The position numbers and the translations under genes were made by a program. The notes beneath the pieces were generated by a model. It did no database searches and was not told the DNA's origin. It saw only the letters and a program-made list of their open reading frames with translations. Of a stretch of DNA of 64,000 nucleotides, positions 8,272 through 16,404 are shown in pieces. Source of the stretch: Maricaulis sp963975345 (GTDB lineage Bacteria > Pseudomonadota > Alphaproteobacteria > Caulobacterales > Maricaulaceae). Location of the stretch: positions 1-64,000 of the forward strand of contig NZ_CAXBGE010000006.1 of assembly GCF_963975345.1 (NCBI RefSeq), written 5' to 3'. Numbering within the stretch: position 1 is the first letter of the stretch; each line of letters opens with the position of its first letter.

Positions 8272-8371
8272 ATTTCCCCCGGAGGAGCGCAGCGAATTCC
8301 GGGGTCTGCCACTCGGTAACGGCGTTGGCTCAACCCAGTTCCGGCAGACCCCGGAACAGGTCCGGGGGAAT
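8272..8371. repeat. Dispersed palindromic repeat element, copy 2
   Basis: The second copy of the element at 7757-7855, ~100 bp, with cleaner inverted ends (TTTCCCCCGG and CCGGGGGAAT). The copies match closely over the end arms and the central block GGGGTCTGCC, and differ by scattered substitutions that often preserve the stems. It ends ~85 bp before the promoter of the HTH-Fic pair. Confidence 0.75.
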
Positions 8372-8454
8372 ATTGTATTGTGATTGTTGGGAATATGGAT
8401 TGGCGCTTAGCGCGATTCCCAGCACCGATTCAGCGCTTCTCATTTGAATTTTGT

Positions 8455-8483
8455 TTGACTTTTTATCAATTACAGGCTATCAA
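8455..8483 (+). promoter_or_regulatory. Sigma-70-type promoter of the HTH-Fic pair
   Basis: TTGACT (8455-8460) and TATCAA (8478-8483) are separated by exactly 17 bp and lie 21 bp before the ATG at 8505. The surrounding DNA is AT-rich compared with the region, as expected of a promoter. Confidence 0.6.
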
Positions 8484-8492
8484 AAATCGCCA

Positions 8493-8517
8493 GTTGGATA
8501 GATCATGACCTATCAAG
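8493..8517. promoter_or_regulatory. Palindrome over the start codon, candidate autoregulatory operator
   Basis: GATAG (8497-8501) and CTATC (8510-8514) flank TCATGA, which contains the start codon of the HTH gene. A protein bound here would cover the transcription start and translation-initiation region. The natural candidate is the HTH protein encoded directly downstream (inference). Confidence 0.4.
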
Positions 8518-8990
8518 ATGACAAACTCACCCGAGCGCGCAAGCAGCTCGACCAGAAACTGGCCCCGCTCCGGGACCAGGCGGCATTCGTGCGGCCTGCG
8601 AAGGGTTGGGTGCGGGCGATCCGGGATGCGCTGGGCATGACGGGGCGGCAATTGGCCGAACGGCTTGGGATCAAACAGCCCACCCTGGTCGCGCTGGAAC
8701 AGGGCGAGGTCAACGGGACGATTACAATGGGCCGCTTGAAAGAGCTTGCCGAGGCGCTGGACTGCACGCTCGTCTATGCGCTGGTGCCCAACCGGCCGCT
8801 GCAGCAAATCGTTGCGGACCGCGCCCGCCATCTGGCCAATTTGCGCCTGATGCGCACGCATCACTCCATGCGGCTTGAGGATCAGGGTCTGGCGGAGGCC
8901 GATCTGGCTGACGAACGTGATCGCCTCGCCGCAGGCCTGTTGCGCGACAATGCACGGCAGATATGGCGGCCCGACGAGGATGAAAAATGA
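8505..8990 (+). CDS. Mobile mystery protein A (HTH domain protein)
   Basis: A 161-residue protein with an XRE-like helix-turn-helix at residues ~35-95 (LGMTGRQLAERLGIKQPTLV) and a helical C-terminal part. It matches the family named mobile mystery protein A, found next to the Fic protein called mobile mystery protein B. It probably represses the pair and may counteract the Fic enzyme, as in other Fic toxin-antitoxin modules; that role is inferred. Its TGA overlaps the ATG of the Fic gene by 4 nt (ATGA). A promoter and a start-codon palindrome lie upstream. Confidence 0.85.
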   Translation: MTYQDDKLTRARKQLDQKLAPLRDQAAFVRPAKGWVRAIRDALGMTGRQLAERLGIKQPTLVALEQGEVNGTITMGRLKELAEALDCTLVYALVPNRPLQQIVADRARHLANLRLMRTHHSMRLEDQGLAEADLADERDRLAAGLLRDNARQIWRPDEDEK

Positions 8991-9580
8991 GCGGGGGCCT
9001 CGCAGACGGTGCGGACGACGCAGCCACCGCCCTCGAGGAAGACGAGCGCAAACAGCTCATTCCGACCTACATCACCAGCCGGGCCGAACTGAATGAGGCT
9101 GAGCAGGTCAATATCTCCGATGCCGACGGGTGGGCCTTCTCACGCCAGCGCAATGTCCTCGATACCGCCTTTCTGCTGCGGCTCCACAAGCGGATGCTCG
9201 GCGAGGTGTGGCGCTGGGCCGGCAGCTACCGGACGACCGAGCGCAATATCGGCATCGAGGCCTGGAGAATCCCGGCCGAGACCGCTCAGCTGCTCGATGA
9301 TGTCCGCTACTGGATCGCAGCGGAAACCTACGGACCAGACGAGATATGCATCCGCTTTCACCATCGCTTGGTTGCGATCCACCCCTTCCCCAATGGCAAT
9401 GGCCGACTCGCCCGGATGGCCGCCGATTTGCTCGCAGTTCGGCTCGGCCGGCCGCGCTTCGCCTGGGGGCGCAGCGAACTGGTTACGCCTGCCAGTGCCC
9501 GAGCGACCTATATCGCCGCGCTCCAGGCCGCAGACCTGCACGATATCGCGCCGCTTTTGCAGTTCGCGCGCCCGGATTGA
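8987..9580 (+). CDS. Mobile mystery protein B (Fic domain protein)
   Basis: A 197-residue Fic-fold enzyme, a family that transfers AMP or related groups from nucleotides to protein hydroxyls. The core motif is HPFPNGNGRLAR (residues 132-143) with catalytic H132 and phosphate-binding R140/R143; the usual acidic metal ligand is asparagine (N136). The preceding LHKRMLGEVWRWAGSYRTTE is typical. An N-terminal segment ITSRAELNEAEQ loosely resembles a Fic inhibitory helix (T/S-x3-E) but lacks the G/N after the glutamate. It overlaps the HTH gene by 4 nt, which suggests a toxin-antitoxin-like module. It converges with the flavodoxin-like gene at 9614. Confidence 0.88.
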   Translation: MSGGLADGADDAATALEEDERKQLIPTYITSRAELNEAEQVNISDADGWAFSRQRNVLDTAFLLRLHKRMLGEVWRWAGSYRTTERNIGIEAWRIPAETAQLLDDVRYWIAAETYGPDEICIRFHHRLVAIHPFPNGNGRLARMAADLLAVRLGRPRFAWGRSELVTPASARATYIAALQAADLHDIAPLLQFARPD

Positions 9581-9613
9581 GGGCGCATCTACCGACGCTG
9601 AACGCTCCCGATC

Positions 9614-10360
9614 CTAGCTGCGATGCTCCGGATTCTCGAAATCAAAGCGGCAACCGGCTTTCCAGGCGTTTCGGTCATTGCCGTGGTTGGGCAGGCCGCC
9701 GGCGGTTTTGAGCATGTGCGCGAGGTGGATCAGATTCCAGCTCATGATGGTGGTATTGCGCTGGGTGAAGTCATTGTCGAAGCCGGCGCCGTCATCGCCA
9801 TAGCTGGCACCGGGCCCGGCCTCGCCGATCCAGCCGCAATCGGCTTGCGGCGGGATGATATAGCCGAGATGGCCGAGGGCGTAGAGATTGGTCATCGCGC
9901 AATGCTTGATCCCGTCCTCATTGCCGGTAACGACCGTGCCACCGACCTTGCCATAGAAGATCGACTGGCCCTTCCCGTTCAGCTTGCCGGATTCGGCGTA
10001 GAGCCGTTCGATCAGGCGGCGGCAGACAGAGCTTTCCTCACCGAGCCAGATCGGGGTTCCGATCACCAGGATATCGGCCGCCATCACCTTGGCGCTGATC
10101 TTTGGCCAGTCATCGCGGGCAAAGCCATGCTCGGTCATGTCGGGATAGACGCCAGGCGCCAGATCATAATCGACCGGCCGCAGCATCTCCACGGCGACGC
10201 CATTGGCGGCCATGATGGCGCTTGAGACATTGAGCAGCAATTCGGTGTGAGAGAGCGTGCCGCTCGGTTTGAGGGTGCAGTTCAGGAAGAGCGCCGACAG
10301 GGACGAGAAATCGAAATCATGGCCTTCACACAAGGCCTTCTGTTTCGCGTTGAGAACCAT
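9614..10360 (-). CDS. NADPH-dependent FMN reductase / flavodoxin family protein
   Basis: A 248-residue flavodoxin-fold protein. After the first strand (LSALFLNCTLKPSG) comes a phosphate-binding loop region, then ADILVIGTPIWLGEESSVC and VGGTVVTGNEDGIKHC, as in the NAD(P)H:FMN oxidoreductase family. The substrate is unknown; such enzymes reduce quinones, FMN, chromate or azo compounds. ATG 10360 has an AAGGAG site 8 nt upstream. It is divergent from hemN, and the two share the 10361-10592 gap. Confidence 0.88.
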   Translation of the reverse strand: MVLNAKQKALCEGHDFDFSSLSALFLNCTLKPSGTLSHTELLLNVSSAIMAANGVAVEMLRPVDYDLAPGVYPDMTEHGFARDDWPKISAKVMAADILVIGTPIWLGEESSVCRRLIERLYAESGKLNGKGQSIFYGKVGGTVVTGNEDGIKHCAMTNLYALGHLGYIIPPQADCGWIGEAGPGASYGDDGAGFDNDFTQRNTTIMSWNLIHLAHMLKTAGGLPNHGNDRNAWKAGCRFDFENPEHRS

Positions 10361-10548
10361 GCGACACGCTCCTTGGTTTGATGGTGGCTGACGGGGCCCA
10401 ACACGCGAAAAGCGCGTCTGTCCGTTATGCGCCTGGGTCTGGAAATTACGTCTGTCCCAAGCTTTTTACCAGTTTTTCCCGGTTTTGGATGGCGTCCTGA
10501 GTCCCCGCCCCGCTGCGGCGCCATGTCACCTGTCTTGCGGCGCTGGGC

Positions 10549-10562
10549 TTGATAAGTGTCAA
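10549..10562. promoter_or_regulatory. FNR/FixK-type binding box upstream of hemN
   Basis: TTGATAAGTGTCAA matches the FNR/FixK consensus TTGAY-N4-RTCAA at every defined position. Its end lies 30 nt before the hemN ATG at 10593. Anaerobic or low-oxygen activation of hemN through such boxes is well known in proteobacteria; no FNR-type regulator gene is in this window. Confidence 0.7.
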
Positions 10563-10592
10563 TACATACGATTTTGCACGTTGGACCAATTG

Positions 10593-11936
10593 ATGACGCC
10601 TTCGCCGACGCTTCTCAAATATGCGCGCCAGAATACGCCGCGCTATACCAGTTATCCGACCGCGCCGCATTTCCATGCCGGTATTGATGGCGATGTGTGG
10701 GCCGAATGGCTTGGAGCGCTGGGCGCGGAAGCCGCGGGCTCGCTCTATCTCCACATCCCCTGGTGCCGCGAGATGTGCTGGTATTGTGGTTGCTCGACGC
10801 GGGCGACCCAGCGTGCCGAGCCCGTCGCGACCTATGCCGGGACATTGCTTAAGGAAATCGATCTCGTCGCCGACCGGTTCGCAGGTCGGCCACGCATCTC
10901 ACATATCCATTTTGGCGGCGGCACCCCGACCATCCTGACCGAGGAACAGTTCAGCGCGGTGATGCAGCGATTGCGCCAGCGTTTCGACGTGTCGGAGACG
11001 GCCGAGATTGCCATCGAGATCGATCCGCGCATTTTTACCACCTCGCTGGCCGATCATCTGGCGTATTTGGGTTTCAATCGCGCCAGCCTCGGCGTCCAGA
11101 CTTTCGATGCCGCTGTCCAGACCAAGATCAACCGCATCCAGCCGGTTGAGGCCGTGGCCGGCTGTGTGACGGCGCTACGCGATGCGGGCATTTCCAATCT
11201 GAGCTTCGATCTGCTGTACGGCCTGCCCGGACAGACGCTGGAAAGCTGCCGCGAGACGGTTGCGACGGCGCTGGAGTTGCAGCCCGACCGGTTCTCGGTG
11301 TTCGGTTATGCCCATGTGCCGCACATGAAGCGGCATCAAAAACTGATCCATGATGACGAGCTTCCCGGCGCCGAGGCGCGGATTGAACAGGCCATGGCCA
11401 TCGCCGATGCGGTGCAGGCGGCGGGTTATAGTCCGATCGGCATTGATCACTATGCCCGCGCCAGCGACGACATGACCCGGCAAGCCGCCAGCGGGACGAT
11501 GCGGCGCAATTTTCAGGGTTATACGACGGACCAAGCCAGTTTTCTGATTGGTCTCGGCGCCTCGGCGATCAGCCAGACACCGGAAGGCTATGCCCAGAAC
11601 ACGCCGGATGTGGCCAGCTGGAGCCGGGCGATCGAATCCGGCCATCTGGCGACCGCACGCGGTGTCCGGCAAGGCGGCGAGGACCGGATTCGCGGCGAGA
11701 TCATCGAGCGGCTGATGTGCGATCTCGAAGTCGATCCCGACGCCATCGCGGCGCAGTTTGGCGGCTCCATTGAATGGCCTGAACTGGACGATCTCATCGC
11801 GGATGGCGTCATCACCCGGCAGGGCTGTCGGATCAGCATCGCTGATGACCACCGGATGTTGGCGCGCGTCGTCGCGGCGCGGTTCGATACCTATCTGCAG
11901 GCGAATGTTGAAGCGCGCCACTCCGTCAGCGTCTGA
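10593..11936 (+). CDS. hemN: Oxygen-independent coproporphyrinogen III oxidase
   Basis: A radical SAM enzyme that oxidatively decarboxylates coproporphyrinogen III to protoporphyrinogen IX without oxygen, in haem synthesis. The 447-residue product has the true HemN layout: N-terminal NTPRYTSYPTAPHF, the iron-sulfur motif CREMCWYCGC with CxxxCxxC, FGGGTPTIL, and a long C-terminal domain with FQGYTTD. ATG 10593 is chosen over an upstream in-frame start at 10485 because homology begins at MTPSPTLLKYARQ and the FNR box lies between the two. Expression is probably raised at low oxygen through that box. Confidence 0.96.
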   Translation: MTPSPTLLKYARQNTPRYTSYPTAPHFHAGIDGDVWAEWLGALGAEAAGSLYLHIPWCREMCWYCGCSTRATQRAEPVATYAGTLLKEIDLVADRFAGRPRISHIHFGGGTPTILTEEQFSAVMQRLRQRFDVSETAEIAIEIDPRIFTTSLADHLAYLGFNRASLGVQTFDAAVQTKINRIQPVEAVAGCVTALRDAGISNLSFDLLYGLPGQTLESCRETVATALELQPDRFSVFGYAHVPHMKRHQKLIHDDELPGAEARIEQAMAIADAVQAAGYSPIGIDHYARASDDMTRQAASGTMRRNFQGYTTDQASFLIGLGASAISQTPEGYAQNTPDVASWSRAIESGHLATARGVRQGGEDRIRGEIIERLMCDLEVDPDAIAAQFGGSIEWPELDDLIADGVITRQGCRISIADDHRMLARVVAARFDTYLQANVEARHSVSV

Positions 11937-11966
11937 CCTGCCCGGCATCGCTGCTTTTCCTTCAAC

Positions 11967-11987
11967 CGGTTTCCTTTTCGGAAACCG
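11967..11987 (+). terminator. Hairpin after hemN, possible terminator
   Basis: An 8-bp stem CGGTTTCC / GGAAACCG with a 5-nt loop lies 30 nt past the hemN stop. There is no run of T after it, so it may be a weak terminator or processing site. Confidence 0.4.
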
Positions 11988-12031
11988 AATGGGGCAAGTC
12001 TGTTGCCTGATCGCAATGGAGCTGAATCATT

Positions 12032-12718
12032 ATGACGGAAAATGCCGGGAGCCTGCTGGCCGAACCACTGGATGCTGAGCGCGTGCGCGCCTTCCTGCTC
12101 TCCAATCCGGACTTCGTGCGCGAGGATGCTGAACTGTTTGCGCAAATGGCGCAGCGCGACACCGGCGAAGGGATTATTGATCTCGGCGCGGCGGCGCGGG
12201 CCAAGCTGTTGGCCGAATTGCGCCAGCTCAAATCGCTCAACTCCAGCATTATCGAGACGGCGCGCGCCAATCTGGCGACCCAATCGCAAATTCACATGGC
12301 GGTGCTGGCGCTGCTGGAGACAGACAGTCTGGTGGCGCTCGACCGCAAAATCTCCAGCCGCCTGACCGGCGCGCTCGGAGTTGATGTCTGCCGCGTACTG
12401 ATCGAGGGCCATGCGCCACTGCCGGCCGGAGAATCCATTCTCGGGGCGTCAGAAGGCTTTGTTGGCGAAGTGCTGGGAAACAAGGTCGAACGGCTCGGGC
12501 CGGTCAATCCGGACCGGGCGCATGCGCTTTACGGCCAGCAGGGCAAGCGGGTGAAATCGGAGGCGATTGTGCGGCTCGATTTCAACGGTCATGACGGGCT
12601 GATGGCGGTTGCGGCACGTGACCACACTCTATTCGAATCCGGCCAAGGCACTGAATTACTCAACTTCCTCGCCCGCTGCGTCGAACGGATGATCACCCGA
12701 TGGCTGCACGCGAGCTAA
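12032..12718 (+). CDS. DUF484 family protein
   Basis: A 228-residue member of DUF484, a family with a GAF-like fold that nearly always sits beside xerC in proteobacteria; its biochemical role is not established. The N-terminus (LDAERVRAFLLSNPDFV) is the typical DUF484 opening, followed by a helical stretch and a GAF-like C-terminal half. A GGAG site precedes the ATG by 10 nt. It overlaps the xerC start by 19 nt, which suggests coupled translation. Confidence 0.9.
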   Translation: MTENAGSLLAEPLDAERVRAFLLSNPDFVREDAELFAQMAQRDTGEGIIDLGAAARAKLLAELRQLKSLNSSIIETARANLATQSQIHMAVLALLETDSLVALDRKISSRLTGALGVDVCRVLIEGHAPLPAGESILGASEGFVGEVLGNKVERLGPVNPDRAHALYGQQGKRVKSEAIVRLDFNGHDGLMAVAARDHTLFESGQGTELLNFLARCVERMITRWLHAS

Positions 12719-13641
12719 ATCTTCCCCTCGCCAATGCGCGACTGGTCTTCGGCCAGCATCTGGCCGGCGAACGCCGGCTGAGTCCGAAAACCGTTGAGGC
12801 CTATGGCCGCGATCTCGACCAGTTTGCCGCCTTTCTCGGTGGGCATTTGGGGCGCAGCGTCTGTCTGGCCGACATGGCCAATCTGAGAGCGACGGATTTT
12901 CGCGCCTTCATGGCGGCGCGACGGCGCGGCGGTCTGTCAGCGCGCTCCCTGGCACGCGCCCTGTCAGCGATCCGCACTTTCTACAGCTATGCCGAACGGC
13001 GCTGGGGCATTGAGAATGCGGCCCTGACCCTGATTGAAGGCCCCAAGCTGGGCCGCTCCAAGCCGAAACCGGTCAGCGAGAGCGGCGCCCGGGCATTGAT
13101 TGACGAGGCCGGACGGGCGCACGGCACGGATTGGGTCGAGGCGCGCGATGTCGCGGTTCTGTCCCTGCTCTATGGCTGTGGCATGCGGATCTCGGAGGCG
13201 CTCAGCCTGGCCGGCCGCGACCGGACTCTGGATGGCAGTCTGCAGATCATCGGCAAGGGCGGCAAAACACGGCTGGTCCCGATCCTGCCCGTGGTCGCGC
13301 AAGCGGTAGCGCATTATGCGACGCTGTGCCCATTCGACCTCGGGCCCGGCCAGCCCCTGTTTCGCGGCACGCGTGGTGGGGCGCTGGGGGCGCGGACGGT
13401 TCAAAAACTGATGCAGGATCTGCGCGAGCGACTCGGTCTGGGGCCGACCGCGACGCCGCACGCCCTGCGGCATTCCTTCGCGACCCATCTTCTCGCCCAT
13501 GGCGGTGATTTGCGCTCGATCCAGGAATTGCTCGGACATGCCAGCCTGTCGACGACGCAAATCTATACCGATGTCGAAACCTCACGCCTGATGGCGATCT
13601 ATGACGGCGCGCATCCGCGCTCAAAGCGCAGCCGAACCTGA
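12700..13641 (+). CDS. xerC: Tyrosine recombinase XerC
   Basis: A tyrosine recombinase that acts with XerD at dif to resolve chromosome dimers. The 313-residue product has an N-terminal SAM-like core-binding domain and a C-terminal catalytic domain with R (GCGMRISEAL), K in GKGGKTR, HALRHSFATHLL (HxxR), the second histidine in LGHASLSTTQ, and the nucleophile tyrosine in IYTDVE. It follows DUF484, the usual xerC partner, which argues for the housekeeping enzyme and not an integrase of a mobile element. Confidence 0.95.
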   Translation: MAARELNLPLANARLVFGQHLAGERRLSPKTVEAYGRDLDQFAAFLGGHLGRSVCLADMANLRATDFRAFMAARRRGGLSARSLARALSAIRTFYSYAERRWGIENAALTLIEGPKLGRSKPKPVSESGARALIDEAGRAHGTDWVEARDVAVLSLLYGCGMRISEALSLAGRDRTLDGSLQIIGKGGKTRLVPILPVVAQAVAHYATLCPFDLGPGQPLFRGTRGGALGARTVQKLMQDLRERLGLGPTATPHALRHSFATHLLAHGGDLRSIQELLGHASLSTTQIYTDVETSRLMAIYDGAHPRSKRSRT

Positions 13642-13647
13642 TCTCCG

Positions 13648-14211
13648 TCAGGCGGCGATCTGGGCCCGGTCATGCGACCAGCGGATCACCTCAGTTCCAG
13701 CGTCGGGATCGAGGAATGTCCCGGCTTGAACAAAGCCCGCTTTTTCGAGCACCCGGTGGGAGGCATGACCATCGCCGCGGGTCTTGGCGATGACGCGTTT
13801 GACGGTGTCATGATTGTAGGCCCACCCGATCAAGGCGTTCACTGCCTCGGTCGCCAGGCCGCGTTCGCGATAAGAGACGAGCATTGAATAGTCGATCTCG
13901 ACCTCACCAGCCGCATTCGGCGTGCCCTTGAAGCCGCCAATACCGAGCAGACGGTTCATGATCGGTGAGATATAGACCCAGGAATACCAACCGGCATCGT
14001 GTGGATGCGCCGCCAACTGGTCGCGCGTCCATTCCATCGTCTCGATACCGACCAGTTCGGGCGGCCAAGATGGCTCGGGCTCGACACCCAAGGCTTCAAA
14101 AAACCGGGCGCGATCATTGAGCTGCCACTCGGTCAGCTCGACGTCGAGGGCAACCAGCCGGAGCCGTTGCGAGATGATTTCAATTCTGTCGCGCATAATT
14201 GTGCGTTCCAT
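13648..14211 (-). CDS. GNAT family N-acetyltransferase (RimJ/RimL type)
   Basis: A 187-residue acetyltransferase. Seen: an N-terminal RLRLVALDVELTEWQLND strand region, a central GIGGFKGTP, the acetyl-CoA-binding YRERGLATEAVNALIGWA, and the C-terminal ASHRVLEKAGFVQAGTF. This pattern fits acetylation of a protein N-terminus, amino acid or antibiotic, and the target cannot be predicted. A second possible start is the ATG at 14196 (MRDRIEI). It converges with xerC only 6 bp away. Confidence 0.88.
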   Translation of the reverse strand: MERTIMRDRIEIISQRLRLVALDVELTEWQLNDRARFFEALGVEPEPSWPPELVGIETMEWTRDQLAAHPHDAGWYSWVYISPIMNRLLGIGGFKGTPNAAGEVEIDYSMLVSYRERGLATEAVNALIGWAYNHDTVKRVIAKTRGDGHASHRVLEKAGFVQAGTFLDPDAGTEVIRWSHDRAQIAA

Positions 14212-14395
14212 TCACTCGACATAACGGTCCCGTGGCTCGGGTGCCAGCTTGGCTGGTTATGCCGTAACAATATGGGTTTGTCCTCACAACCATTTGCGAG
14301 GAGTCCACGCCGCCCCTCAGCCCGTTGTTTCTATTCCGTCGCGCTGGAGACAAGGCCAACCCGAATCTGGAGATTAGCAGAAAACCGGCCTTGTG

Positions 14396-15799
14396 TCAGG
14401 ACTGCATGCTCCAACCTTCGACGCCCATCGCCGCCTGACGCACGGCTTCGGTCAGGGTCGGATGGGGATGGCAGGTGCGCGCAATGTCCTCGGACGAAGC
14501 GCGGAACTCCATGGCCAGGCAGATCTCGGCGATCATTTCGCCGACATTGGCGCCGATCATATGCGCGCCCAAAATCTCGTCAGTTTCCGCGTCAGCAAGA
14601 ATTTTCACAAAACCGTCAGTAGCGTGATTGGCGCGAGCGCGTGAATTGGCCTGGAAAGGGAATTTGCCCTTTTTATACTTGCGCCCCTGTTGTTTGAGCT
14701 CGTCTTCGGTCTGTCCGACCGAGGCCAATTCAGGATAGGTGTAAACGACGCCGGGAATGACATCGTAATTGACGTGCCCCGCCTTGCCGGCAATGCGCTC
14801 GGCGCAAGCGACGCCCTCATCCTCGGCCTTGTGAGCGAGCATTGGCCCATGGGTGCAATCGCCAACGACCCAGACATTTTCGGCTGACGTGCGGAAATGA
14901 TCATTGGCGATGAAGCCGCGAGCATCCGGTTCGATCCCGACATTTTCCAGCCCGAGCCCGGCGGTAAAGGGCCGCCGACCGATGCAGACCAGAACCGTGT
15001 CGGCCTCGATCGTCTCCGAATCACCACCCTTGGCGGGCTCGAGCGTGATTTTCAGGGTATCCGGATTGGAGCTGTCGACGCCGGTGACCTTGGTGGAGAG
15101 CCGGAAATCCATGCCCTGCTTGGCAAAAATGCGCTGTGCGGTCTTGGCGAGTTCGGTGTCCATGCCGGGCAGGATGCGATCAAGATATTCGACGACCACG
15201 ACTTCAGCGCCGAGGCGGCGCCAGACCGAGCCCAGCTCGAGCCCGATCACACCGGCGCCAATCAGGACCAGACGTCCCGGCACTTGCTTGAGATCCAGGG
15301 CACCGGTCGAGGAGACAATGCGGGCCTCATCGATCGTCACGCCCGGCAGGGGTGTCACTTCGGAGCCGGTGGCGATGACGATATGCTTGGTATCCAGCAC
15401 CGAAGTGCCGCTATCGGTTTCGACCTGAACCTTGCCCTGACCGAGGATCTTGCCCCTGCCGCTGATGTATTCGGCGCCGTTCTTCTTGAACAGGAATTCA
15501 ATGCCCTTGGTGAGCCCGTCAACGGTCTCGTCCTTGTGGGCGAGCATGGCCGGCAGGTCGAGTTCGACCTCACCCGTGACAATGCCCATCGCGGGGAACT
15601 CGGTCGTCGCGCTCTCAAACAGTTCGGAGGCGTGCAGCAGGGCCTTTGAGGGGATGCAGCCGACATTCAGGCAGGTTCCGCCCAGTGTGCCACGCATCTC
15701 GACGCAGGCGACTTTCAGGCCAAGCTGGCCCGCGCGGATGGCGCAGTTATAGCCGCCGGGGCCACCGCCGATAATGACAAGATCATAGGGTTCGGACAT
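14396..15799 (-). CDS. lpdA: Dihydrolipoyl dehydrogenase (E3)
   Basis: The FAD enzyme that reoxidises the dihydrolipoyl groups of 2-oxo acid dehydrogenase complexes with NAD. The 467-residue product has the FAD fingerprint VIIGGGPGGYNCAIRAGQLG, the redox disulfide GGTCLNVGCIPSK, an NAD-binding fold with GAGVIGLELGSV, and the interface base motif ARTCHPHPTLTEAV. It is last in the minus-strand series sucA, odhB, membrane protein, lpdA, which places it in the 2-oxoglutarate dehydrogenase complex. Confidence 0.97.
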   Translation of the reverse strand: MSEPYDLVIIGGGPGGYNCAIRAGQLGLKVACVEMRGTLGGTCLNVGCIPSKALLHASELFESATTEFPAMGIVTGEVELDLPAMLAHKDETVDGLTKGIEFLFKKNGAEYISGRGKILGQGKVQVETDSGTSVLDTKHIVIATGSEVTPLPGVTIDEARIVSSTGALDLKQVPGRLVLIGAGVIGLELGSVWRRLGAEVVVVEYLDRILPGMDTELAKTAQRIFAKQGMDFRLSTKVTGVDSSNPDTLKITLEPAKGGDSETIEADTVLVCIGRRPFTAGLGLENVGIEPDARGFIANDHFRTSAENVWVVGDCTHGPMLAHKAEDEGVACAERIAGKAGHVNYDVIPGVVYTYPELASVGQTEDELKQQGRKYKKGKFPFQANSRARANHATDGFVKILADAETDEILGAHMIGANVGEMIAEICLAMEFRASSEDIARTCHPHPTLTEAVRQAAMGVEGWSMQS

Positions 15800-15923
15800 T
15801 TGGGCCTCGCGGATTGGTCGGGACGTCGAAATCGGACAGGCTTACTATATGCTATTTTCTTGCAGCGATGGTAAGGCCCGACCTGCGTTCCGGGCCTCGT
15901 GCTGCCGTGAACGCTGGGGGCCG

Positions 15924-16358
15924 TCAGCGCGTTGGTCGCGGCCAGTATCGCAACATGCCAGCACCGAGCAGGACGGCAAAGCTGGCGATATTCATGATCA
16001 CATCGTGAACCTGAAATGCCGGCCGGTCGATATTGAGATAAAGCGGTTCGGCGATAATCCAGATCCAGTATCCGAGATCGAGAAACACTGCCGCAGCCGC
16101 AGTCAGAAAGGCCAGGTTGATGCCCCTCGGCCACGCGGCGATCAATAACAGCCCCGTCGCCAGAAAGCCGGCCATGTATGCGGTCCAAATGACCAATAGC
16201 CAGTTGGGAACCTCTCGCAGGGCCGTCAAGATTTCCGGTCCGTTCGCACCGAGCGGCGGCACCAGCCAATCGCCGACCCAAGCGTCCAGCAAGTAGGGCA
16301 GGCTGTAGACCACGCGACCGAGCGCGAGGACGATGATCATCCAACGTATAATCTGCAT
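15924..16358 (-). CDS. Small four-helix membrane protein, unknown function
   Basis: A 144-residue hydrophobic protein with about four membrane segments (IIRWMIIVLALGRVVYSL at the N-terminus, WLLVIWTAYMAGFLATGLLL, a central AFLTAAAAVFLDLGYWIWII, and a C-terminal helix). I do not recognise a family. It lies between odhB and lpdA on the same strand, 46 bp after odhB, and is probably co-transcribed with them, but nothing in the sequence links it to the dehydrogenase complex. Confidence 0.75.
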   Translation of the reverse strand: MQIIRWMIIVLALGRVVYSLPYLLDAWVGDWLVPPLGANGPEILTALREVPNWLLVIWTAYMAGFLATGLLLIAAWPRGINLAFLTAAAAVFLDLGYWIWIIAEPLYLNIDRPAFQVHDVIMNIASFAVLLGAGMLRYWPRPTR

Positions 16359-16404
16359 TCGTGTCCCCCGACTCGCTGTTTGGTCTCAGAGCAGACCGGC
16401 TGCC

